Assembly: GCA_026018925.1 (NCBI GenBank)
Contig: JAKSZU010000032.1
Span: 1,364,001-1,428,000, forward strand
Direction: 5' to 3'
DNA length: 64,000 nt
Source: Tupaia tana
Lineage: Eukaryota > Chordata > Mammalia > Scandentia > Tupaiidae
The translations under genes and the position numbers were made by a program. Below the pieces are notes generated by a model that saw only the letters and a program-made list of their open reading frames with translations, was not told the DNA's origin and made no database searches. This document shows positions 52,396 through 62,685 of the stretch, in pieces (position 1 is the stretch's first letter; the number at the start of each line of letters is the position of its first letter).

Positions 52396-55300
52396 AACCC
52401 CAACCCTAACCGGACACTCACGCTAAATCCAACCGTAACACTGATCCAAAAACTAACAGTAGCCCTAAACTTACTCCCTCAAACTAAGTTCAATCCTAAC
52501 CTAACCTGAAGCCTAAATGAAACCATAGACCTAACCCTAACCCTAGGCGGACACCTTATGCTTAACCCCCACCCTAACCTGACCCTGACTCTTACTCCAA
52601 CTGTAACAGTTAAACAAAACTAACAGTAGCCCTAAACTTACTCCCTCAAACTAAGTTCAAACCTAACCTAACCTGAAGCCTAAATCAAACCATACACCTG
52701 CCCTAACCCTAGAGGAACACCTTAAGCTCAACCCCAAAACTAACCTGACCCTGACGCTTACTCCAACCGTAACGGTTAACCGAAAACTAACAGTAGCCCT
52801 AAACTTACTCCCTCAAACTAAGTTCAAACCTAACCTAACCTGAAGCCTAACTCAAACCACAGACCTAACCCTAACCCTAGGCGGACACCTTAAGCTCAAC
52901 ACCAACCCTAACCGGACCCTCACGCTAACTCCAAACGTAACACTGAACGGAAAACTAACAGTAGCCCTAAACTTACTCCCTCAAACTAAGTTCAATCCTA
53001 ACCTAACCTGAAGCCAAAATGAAACCATAGACCTAACCCTAACCCTAGGCGGACACCTTATGCTTAACCCCCACCCTAACCTGACCCTGACGCTTACTCC
53101 AACCGTAACCGTTTCCCGAAAACTAACAGTAGCCCTAAACTTACTCCCTCAAACTAAGTTCAAACCTAACCTAACCTGAAGCCTAAATCAAACCATACAC
53201 CTTACCCTAACCCTAGGCGAACACCTTAAGCTCAACCCCAACCCTAACCTGACCTCCAGGCTAACTCCAACCATATCACTAAACCGAAAACTAAGAGTAG
53301 CCCTAAACTTACTCGCTCAAACTAAGTTCATACCTAACCTAACCTGAAGCCTAACTCAAATCATAGACCTAACCCTAACAATAGGCGGACACCTGAAGCT
53401 CAACCCCAACCCTAACCTGACCCTGACGCTATCTCCAAACATAACACTGAACTGAAAACTAACAGTAGCCCTAAACTTACTCACTCAAACTAAGTTCAAA
53501 CCTAACCTAACCTGAAGCCTAAATCAAACCATACACCTAACACTAACACTAGGCGGACACCTGAAGCTCAACCCCAACCCAAACCTGACCCTGACGCTAA
53601 ATCCAACCGTAACAGTTACTCGAAAACTAACAGTAGCCCTAAACTTACTCCCTCAAAATAAGTTCAAACCTAACCTAACCAGAAGCCAAAATCAAATCAT
53701 ACACCTAACCCTAACCCTCGGTGGACACCTTAAGCTCAACCCCAACCCTAACCTGACCCTCACGCTAACTCCAACCGTAACACTGAACCGAAAACTAACA
53801 GTAGCACTAATCTTACTCCCTCAGACTAAGTTCAAACCTAACCTAACCTGAAGCCTAAATGAAACCATAGACATAACCCTAACTCTAGGCGGACAACTTA
53901 AGCTTAACCCCAACCCTAACCTGACCCTGAGGCTAAATCCAACCGTAACACTGAACCGAAAACTTACAGTAGCCCTAAACTTACTCTCTCAAACTAAGTT
54001 CAATCCTAACCTAACCTGAAGCCTAAATGAAACCATAGACCTAACCCTAACCCTAGGCGGACACCTCATGCTTAACCCCAACCCTAACCTGACCCTGACG
54101 CTATCTCCAACCGTAACACTAAACCGAAAACTAACAGTAGCCCTAAACTTACTCACTCAAACTAAGTTCAATCGTAACCTAACCTGAAGGCTAAATCAAA
54201 CCAGAGACCTAACCCAAACCCTAGGCGGACACCTGAAGCTCCACCCCAACCCTAACCTGACCCTGACGCTATCTCCAACCGTAACACTGAACCGAAAAAT
54301 AACAGTAGTCCTAAACTTACTCACTCAAACTAAGTACAAACGTAACCTAACCTGGAGACTAAATCAAACCATGGACCTAACCCTAACCCTAGGCGGACAC
54401 CTCAAGGTAACCCCAACCCTAAACTGACCCTGACGCTAACTCCAACCATAATACTGAACCGAAAACTAACAGTAGCCCTAAACTTACTCCCTCAAACTAA
54501 CTTCAAACCTAACCTAACCTGAAGCCTAAATCAAACCATACACCTAACCCTAACACTAGGCGGAAACCTTAAGCTCAACCCCAACCCTAACCTGACCCTG
54601 ACGCTAACTCCAAGCGTAACAGTTACCAGAAAACTAACAGTAGCCCTAAACTTACTCCCTCAAACTAAGTTCAAACCTAACCTAACCAGAAGTCTAAATC
54701 AAACCATACACCTAACCCTAACCCTAGGCGGACACCTTAAGCTCAACCCCAACCCTAACCTGACCCTCACGCTAACTCCAACCGTAACACTGAACCGAAA
54801 ACTAACAGTAGCCCTAATTTTACTCCCTCAGACTAAGTTCAAACCTAATCTAACCTGAAGCGTGACTCAAACCATAGACCTAACCCTAACCCTAGGTGGA
54901 CACCTGAAGTTCAAACCCAACACTAACCTGACACTCACGCTAACTCCAACCGTATCACTGAACCGAAAACTTACAGTAGCCCTAAACTTACTCCCTCAAA
55001 CTAAGTTCAATCCTAACCTAACCTGAAGCCTAAATGAAACCATAGACCTACCCTAACCCTAGGCGGACACCTCATGCTTAACCCCCACCCTAACCTGACC
55101 CTGACGCTTACTCCAACCGTAACAGTTAAATGAAAACTAACAGTAGCCGTAAACTTACTCCCTCAAACTAAGTTCAAACCTAACCTAACCTGAAGGCTAA
55201 ATCAAACCATACACATAACCCTAACCCTAGGCGGACACCTTAAGCTCAACCCCAACCCTAACCTGACCTCCAGGCTAACTCCAACCATATCACTGATCCG

Positions 55301-57230
55301 AAAAATAAGAGTAGCCCTAAACTTACTCGCTCAAACTAAGTTCAAACATAACCTAACCTGAAGCCTAACTCAAATCATAGACCTAACCCTAACAATAGGC
55401 GGACACCTGAAGCTCAACCCCAACCCTAACCTGACCCTGACGCTATCTCCAACCGTAACACTGAACCGAAAACTAACGTAGCCCTAAACTTACTCACTCA
55501 AACTAAGTTCAAACGTAACCTAACCTGAAGCCTAAATCAAACCACAGACCTAACCCTAACCCTAGGCGGACACCTTAAGCTCAACCCCAAACCTAACCTG
55601 ACCCTGACGCTTACTCCAATTGTAATAGTTAACCGAAAACTAACAGTAGCCCTAAACTGACTCCCTCAAACTAAGTTCAAACCTAACCTAACATGAAGCC
55701 TAAATCAAATCATAGACCTAACCCTAACCCTAGGCGGACAACTTATGCCTAACCCCCACCCTAACCTGACCCTGACGCTTACTCCAAATGTAACAGTTAA
55801 CTGAAAAGTAACAGTAGCCCTGAACTTACACCCTCAAACTAACTTCTAACCTAATCTAACCTGAATCCTAACTCAAACCATAGACCTAACCCTAACCCTA
55901 GGCGGACACCTGAAGCTCAACCCCAACCCTAACCTGACCCTGACGCTATCTCCAACCATAACACTGAACCGAAAACTAACAGTAGCCCTAAACTTACTCC
56001 CTCAAACTTAGTTCAAACCTAACCTAACCTGAAGCATAACTCAAACCACAGACCTAACCCTAACCCTAGGCCGACACCTTAAGCTCAACCCCAGCCCTTA
56101 CCTGACCCTCACGCTAACTCCAACCGTAACACTGAACCGAAAACTAACAGTAGCCCTAAACTTACTCACTCAAACTAACTTCAAACCTAACCTAACCTGA
56201 AGCCTAAATCAAATCATACACCTAACCCTAACCCTAGGCGGACACCTTAAGCTCAACCCCAATCCTAACCTGAACTCCAGGCTAACTCCAACCATATCAC
56301 TGAACCGAAAACTAAGAGTAGCACTAAACTTACTCCCTCAAACTAAGTTCAATCCTAACCTAACCTGAAGCCTAAATGAAACCATACACATAACCCTAAC
56401 CCTAGGCGGACACCTTATGCTTAACCCCCAACCTAACCTGACCCTGACGCTTACGCCAACCGTAACAGTTAACCGAAAACTAACAGTAGCCCTAAACTTA
56501 CTCCCTCAAACTAACTTCAAACCTAACATAACCTTAAGCCTAAATGAAACCATACACATAACCCTAACCATAGGCGGACACCTTAATCTCAACCCCAAAC
56601 CTAACCTGGCCCTGACGCTAACTCCAACCGTAACAGTTTCCCGAAAACTAACAGTAGCCCTAAACTTACACCCTCAAACTATGTTCAAACCTAACCTAAC
56701 CTGAAGCCTAAATCAAACCATACACCTAAGCCTAACCCTAGGCGGACACCTTAAACTCAACCCCAACCCTAACGTGACCCTCACGCTAACTCCAACCGTA
56801 ACACTGAACCGAAAACTAACAGTAGCCTTAAACTTACTCCATCAAACTAAGTTCAAACCTAATCTAACCTGAAGCCTAACTCAAACCATGGACCTACCCC
56901 TAACCCTAGGCGGACACCTGAAGCTCAACCACAACCCTAACCTGACCCTGATGCTATCTCCAACCGTAACACTGAACTGAAAACTAACAGTATCCCTAAA
57001 CTTACTCCCTCAAACTAAGTTCTAACCTAACCTAACCTGAAGCCTAACTCAAACCACAGACCTATCCCTAACCCTAGGCGGACACCTTAAGCTCAACCCC
57101 AACCCTAACCTTACCCTCACTCTAACTCCAACCGTAACACTGAACCAAAAACTAACAATAGCCCTAAACTTACTCCCTCAAACTAACTTCAAACCTAATC
57201 TAACCTGAAGCCTAAATCAAATCATACACC
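52396..57230. repeat. Mixed satellite monomers
   Basis: About 29 monomers with no gene. Recurrent subtypes appear as single units or short runs: ctccagg/atatca near 53,255, 55,265 and 56,275; an atggacc/ctcaaggtaacc run near 54,370-54,415; accagaagcc units near 53,680. One small deletion near 52,700 reads cacctgccctaacc. A cagtatccc monomer near 56,990 is related to block U. I found no long paralogue of this stretch within the window. Confidence 0.75.
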
Positions 57231-59010
57231 TAACCCTAACCCTAGGCGGACACCTTATGCTTAAACTCCACATTAACTTGACCCTGACGCTTCCTCCAAC
57301 TGTAACAGTTAACCGAAAACTAACAGTAGCCCTAATCTTACTCCCTCAAACTAAGTTCAAACCTAATCTAACCTGAAGCTTAAATCAAACCATAAACCTA
57401 ACCCTAACCCTAGGCGGACACCTTAAGCTCAACCCTAACCCTAACCTGGCCCTGTCGCTAACTCCAACAGTAACAGTTACCCGAAAACTAAGAGTAGCCC
57501 TAAACTTACTCCATCAAACTAAGTTCAAACCTAACCTAACCTGGTGCCTAACTCATACCACAGACCTAACCCTAACCCTAGGCGGACACCTTAAGCTCAA
57601 ACCCAAACCTAACCGGACCTTCACGCTAAATCCAAACGTAACACTGAACCAAAAACTAACAGTAGCCCTAAGCTTACTCCCTCAAACTAATTTCAAACCT
57701 AACCTAACCTGAAGCCTAACTCAAACAATAGACCTAACCCTAACCCTAGGCGGACACCTTAAGCTTAACCCCAACCCTAACCTGACCCTGAGGCTAAATC
57801 CAACCGTAATACTGAACCGAAAACTAACAGTAGCCCTAAACTGACTCCCTCAAACTAAGTTCAAACCTAACATAACCTGAAGCCTAAATCAAATCATAGA
57901 CCTAACCCTAACCCTAGGCGGACACCTTATGCTTAAACCCCACCCTACCCTGACCCTGACGCTTACTCCTACTGTAACGGTTAACCGAAAACTAACAGTA
58001 GCCCTAAACTGACTCCCTCAAACTAAGTTCAAACCTAACATAACCTGAAGCCTAAATCAAATCATAGACCTAACCCTAACCCTAGGCGGACACCTTATGC
58101 TTAAACCCCACCCTACCCTGACCCTGACGCTTACTCCAACTGTAACGGTTAACCGAAAACTAACAGTAGCCCTAAACTTACTCCCTCAAACTAACTTCAA
58201 ACCTAACTTAACCTGAAGCCTAAATCAAACAATAAACCTAACCGTAACTCTAGGCGGACACCTTAAGCTCAACCCCAACCATAACCTGGCCCTGACGCTA
58301 ACTCCAACCGTAACAGTTACCCGAAAACTAACAGTAGCCCTAAACTGACTCCCTCAAACTAAGTTCAAACCTAACCTAACCTGAAGCCTAAATCAAACCA
58401 CAGACCTAACCCTAACCCTAGGCTGACACCTTAAGCTCAACTCCAACCCTAACCTGACCCTGACGCTATCTCCAACCATAACACTGAACCGAAAACTAAC
58501 AGTATCCCTAAACTTACTCCCTCAAACTAAGCTCAAACGTAACCTAACCTGGAGCCTAAATCAAACCATGGACCTAACCCTAACCCTAGGCGGACACCTC
58601 AAGCTAACCCCAACCCTAACCTGACCCTCACGCTAAGTCTAACCGTAACACTGAACCGAAAACTAACAGTAGCCCTAAACTTACTCCCTCAAACTAAGTT
58701 CAAACCTAACCTAACCTGAAGCCTAACTCAAACCATAGACGTAACCCTAACTCTAGGCGGACACCTGAAGCTCAACCCCAACCATAACCTGACCCTGACG
58801 CTATATCCAACCGTATCACTGAACCGAAAACTACCAGTAGCCCTAAACTTTCTCCCTGAAACTAAGTTAAATCCTAACCTTACCTGAAGCCTAAATGAAA
58901 CCATCGACCTAACCCAAACCCTAGGCGGACACCTTAAAATCAACACCAAACCTAACCTGGACCTGACACTAACTCGAACAGTAACAGTTACCCAAAAACT
59001 AAGAGTAGCC

Positions 59011-59040
59011 CTAAACTTACTAACTCAAACAATAGACCTA
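59011..59040. repeat. 39 bp deletion inside a monomer (T1)
   Basis: The usual aaacttactccctc ... cctaactcaaacaatag is joined as ctaaacttactaactc. This removes 39 bp, including the aagttc and cctaacctaacctg landmarks. The identical join at 62,665 shows that it happened before T1 and T2 were duplicated. Confidence 0.85.
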
Positions 59041-60558
59041 ACCCTAACCCTAGGCGGACACCTTAAGCTTAACCGCAACCCTAACCTGACCCTGATGCTT
59101 ACTCCAACCGTAACAGTTAACCGAAAACTAACAGTAGCCCTAAACTGACTCCCTCAAACTAAGTTCAAACGTAACCTAACCTGAAGCCTAAATCAAATAA
59201 TAGACCTAACCCTAACCCTAGGCGGAAAACGTATGCTTAACCCCCACCCTAACCTGACCCTGACGCTTACTCCAACTGTAACAGTTAACCGAAAACTAAC
59301 AGTAGCCCTAAACTTACACCCTCAAACTAACTTCAAACCTAACCTAACCTGAAGCCTAACTGAAACCATAGAATTAACCCTAACCCTAGGCGGACACCTG
59401 AAGCTCAACCCCAAATATAACCTGACCCTGACGCTATCTCCAACCGTAACACTGAACCGAAAACTAACAGTAGCCCTAAACTTACTCCCTCAAACTCAGT
59501 TCAAACCTAACCTAACCTGAAGCCTAACTCATACCACAGACCTAACCCTAAACCTAGGCGGACACCTTATGCTTAACCCCAACCCTAACCTGACCCTCAC
59601 GCTAACTCCACCCGTAACACTGAACCGAAAACTAACAGGAGCCCTAAACTTACTCCCTCAAACTAAGTTCAAACCTAACGTAACCTGACGCCTAACTCAA
59701 ACAATAGACCTAACCCTAACCCTAGGCACACACCTTAAGCTTAACCCCAACCCTAACCTGACCCTGAGGCTTAATCCAACCGGAACACTGATCTGAAAAC
59801 TAATAGTAGCCCTAAACTTACTCACTCAAACTAAGTTCAATCCTAACCTAACCTGAAGCCTAAATCAAATCATAGAACTAACCCTAACCCTAGGCGGACA
59901 CCTTATGCTTAAACCCCAGCCTAACCTGACCCTGACGCTTACTCCAACTGTAACAGTTAACCGAAAACTAACAGTAGCCCTAAACTGACTCCCTCAAACT
60001 AAATTCAAACCTAACCTAACCTGAAGCCTAAATGAAATCATACACCTAACGCTAACCTTAGGCGGACACCTTAAGCTCAACCCCACCCTAACTTGGCCCT
60101 GACGCTAACTCCAACAGTAACAGTTACCCGAAAACTAACAGTAGCCTTAAACTTACTCCCTCAAACTCAGTTCAAACCTAACCTAACCTGAAGCCTAAAT
60201 CAAACCATACACCTAACCCTAACCCTTGGCGGCACCTTAAGCTCAATCCCAACCCTGTCCTGAACCTCACGCTAACTCCAACCGTAACACTGAACCGAAA
60301 ACTAACAGTAGCCCTAAACTTACTCCCTCAAACTAAGTTCAAACCTAACCTAACCTGAAGCCTAACTGAAACCATAGACCTAACCCTAACCCTAGCCAGA
60401 CACCTGAAATTCAACCCCATCCCTAAATTGACCCTGACGCTAACTCCAACCGTAACACTGAACCGAAAACTAACATTAGCCCTAAACTTACTCCCTCAAA
60501 CTAAGTTCAATCCTAACATAACCTGAAGCCTAACTCAAACCACAGACCTAACCCTAAC

Positions 60559-60726
60559 CCTAGGCGGACACCTTAAGCTCAACCCCAACCCTAACCTGAC
60601 CCTCATGCTAACTCCAACCGTAACACTGAACCGAAAACTAACAGTAGCCCTAAACTTACTCCCTCAAACTAAGTTCAAACCTAACCTAACCTGAAGCCTA
60701 ACTCAAACCATACACCTAAACCTAAC
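60559..60726. repeat. Representative 168 bp monomer
   Basis: This unit is close to the consensus and runs from one CCTAGG to the base before the next. Landmarks in order are: CCTAGG (AvrII-type palindrome) at 1-6, CTTAAG at 14-19, an accccaaccctaacc tract near 24-38, a core at 60-90 containing accgtaacactgaaccg and aaaactaacagtagcc, aaacttactccctc near 94-107, cctaacctaacctgaagcc near 122-140, and a closing tract of three CCTAA-type words. There are four CpG sites per consensus unit, near 7, 49, 61 and 75. In the frame that begins at the cttatgctt variant, the tga of cctgaag gives one stop per monomer. Confidence 0.9.
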
Positions 60727-61229
60727 CCTAGGCGGACACCTTAAGCACAACCCCAAACCTAACCTGGCCCTGACGTTAACTCCAACCGTAACAGTTTCCC
60801 GAAAAATAACAGTAGCCCTGAACTTACTCCCTCAAACTAAGTTCAAACCTAACCTAACCTGAAGCCTAAATCAAACCATACACCTAACCCTAACCCTAGG
60901 CGGACACCTTATGCTTAAACTCCACATTAACCTGACCCTGACGCTTCCTCCAACTGTAACAGTTAACCGAAAACTAACAGTAGCCCTAATCTTACTCCCT
61001 CAAACTAAGTTCAAACCTAATCTAACCTGAAGCCTAAATCAAACCATAAACCTAACCCTAACCCTAGGCGGACACCTTAAGCTCAACCCTAACCCTAACC
61101 TGGCCCTGACGCTAACTCCAACAGTAACAGTTACCCGAAAACTAAGAGTAGCCCTAAACTTACTCCATCAAACTAAGTTCAAACCTAACCTAACCTGAAG
61201 CCTAACTCAAACCATAGACCTAACCCTAA

Positions 61230-61260
61230 CCCTAGGCGGACACAACCACAACCCTAACCT
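61230..61260. repeat. 9 bp deletion near a monomer start
   Basis: The monomer reads cggacacaaccacaacc where its relatives near 2190 and 56,910 have nine or so further bases (ctgaagctc type) between gacac and aaccac. The deletion accounts for the 9 bp step in the T1/T2 offsets. Confidence 0.8.
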
Positions 61261-62655
61261 GACCCTGACGCTATCTCCAACCGTAACACTGAACTGAAAA
61301 CTAACAATATCCCTAAACTTACGCCCTCAAACTAAGTTCAAACCTAACCTAACCTGGTGCCTAACTCATACCACAGACCTAACCCTAACCCTAGGCGGAC
61401 ACCTTAAGCTCAACCCCAACCCTAACCGGACCCTCACGCTAAATCCAAACGTAACACTGAACCAAAAACTTACAGTAGCCCTAAACTTACTCCCTCAAAC
61501 TAATTTCAAACCTAACCTAACCTGAAGCCTAACTCAAACAATAGACCTAACCCTAACCCTAGGCGGACACCTTAAGCTTAACCCCAACCCTAACCTGACC
61601 CTGAGGCTAAATCCAACCGTAATACTGAACCGAAAACTAACAGTAGCCCTAAACTGACTCCCTCAAACTAACTTCAATCCTAACCTAACCTGAAGCCTAA
61701 ATCAAATCATAGACCTAACCCTAACCCTAGGCGGACACCTTATGCTTAAACCCCACCCTACCCTGACCCTGACGCTTACTCCAACAGTAACGGTTAACCG
61801 AAAACTAACAGTAGCCCTAAACTTACTCCCTCAAACTAACTTCAAACCTAACTTAACCTGAAGCCTAAATCAAACAATAAACCTAACCGTAACTCTAGGC
61901 GGACACCTTAAGCTCAACCCCAACCATAACCTGGCCCTGACGCTAACTCCAACCGTAACAGTTACCCGAAAACTAACAGTAGCCCTAAACTTACTCCCTC
62001 AAACTAAGTTCAAACCTAACCTAACCTGAAGCCTAAATCAAACCACAGACCTAACCCTAACCCTAGGCTGACACCTTAAGCTCAACTCCAACCCTAACCT
62101 GACCCTGACGCTATCTGCAACCATAACACTGAACCGAAAACTAACAGTAGCCCTAAACTTACTCGCTCAAACTAAGCTCAAACGTAACCTAACCTGGCGC
62201 CTAAATCAAACCATGGACCTAACCCTAACCCTAGGCGGACACCTCAAGCTAACCCCAACCCTAACCTGACCCTCACGCTAAGTCCAACCGTAACACTGAA
62301 CCGAAAACTAACAGTAGCCCTAAACTTACTCCCTCAAACTAAGTTCAAACCTAACCTAACCTGAAGCCTAACTCAAACCATAGACGTAACCCTAACTCTA
62401 GGCGGACACCTGAAGCTCAACCCCAACCATAACCTGACCCTGACGCTATATCCAACCGTAACACTGAACCGAAAACTACCAGTAGCCCTAAACTTTCTCC
62501 CTGAAACTAAGTTAAATCCTAACCTTACCTGAAGCCTAAATGAAACCATAGACCTAACCCAAACCCTAGGCGGACACTTTAAAATCAACACCAAACCTTA
62601 CCTGGACCTGACACTAACTCGAACAGTAACAGTTACCCAAAAACTAAGAGTAGCC

Positions 62656-62685
62656 CTAAACTTACTAACTCAAACAATAGACCTA
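62656..62685. repeat. 39 bp deletion inside a monomer (T2)
   Basis: Same join as at 59,020, at offset 3,645, with identical flanks. Confidence 0.85.

Larger units (their letters stand above)
57231..60884. repeat. ~3.65 kb higher-order unit, copy T1
   Basis: Repeated in tandem from 60,885. The offset is 3,654 at the cttaaactccacattaac monomer (57251/60905), 3,813 at ctggtgcc (57541/61354), and 3,645 from ~58.1 kb onward. The shifts show one monomer gained in T2 (with a 9 bp deletion) and one extra cttaaaccccaccctaccc monomer in T1 at ~57,910-58,080. Shared oddities include a 39 bp deletion (59020), aaaacgtatgctt near 59,227, and a shortened ggcggcacc near 60,229. Confidence 0.87.
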
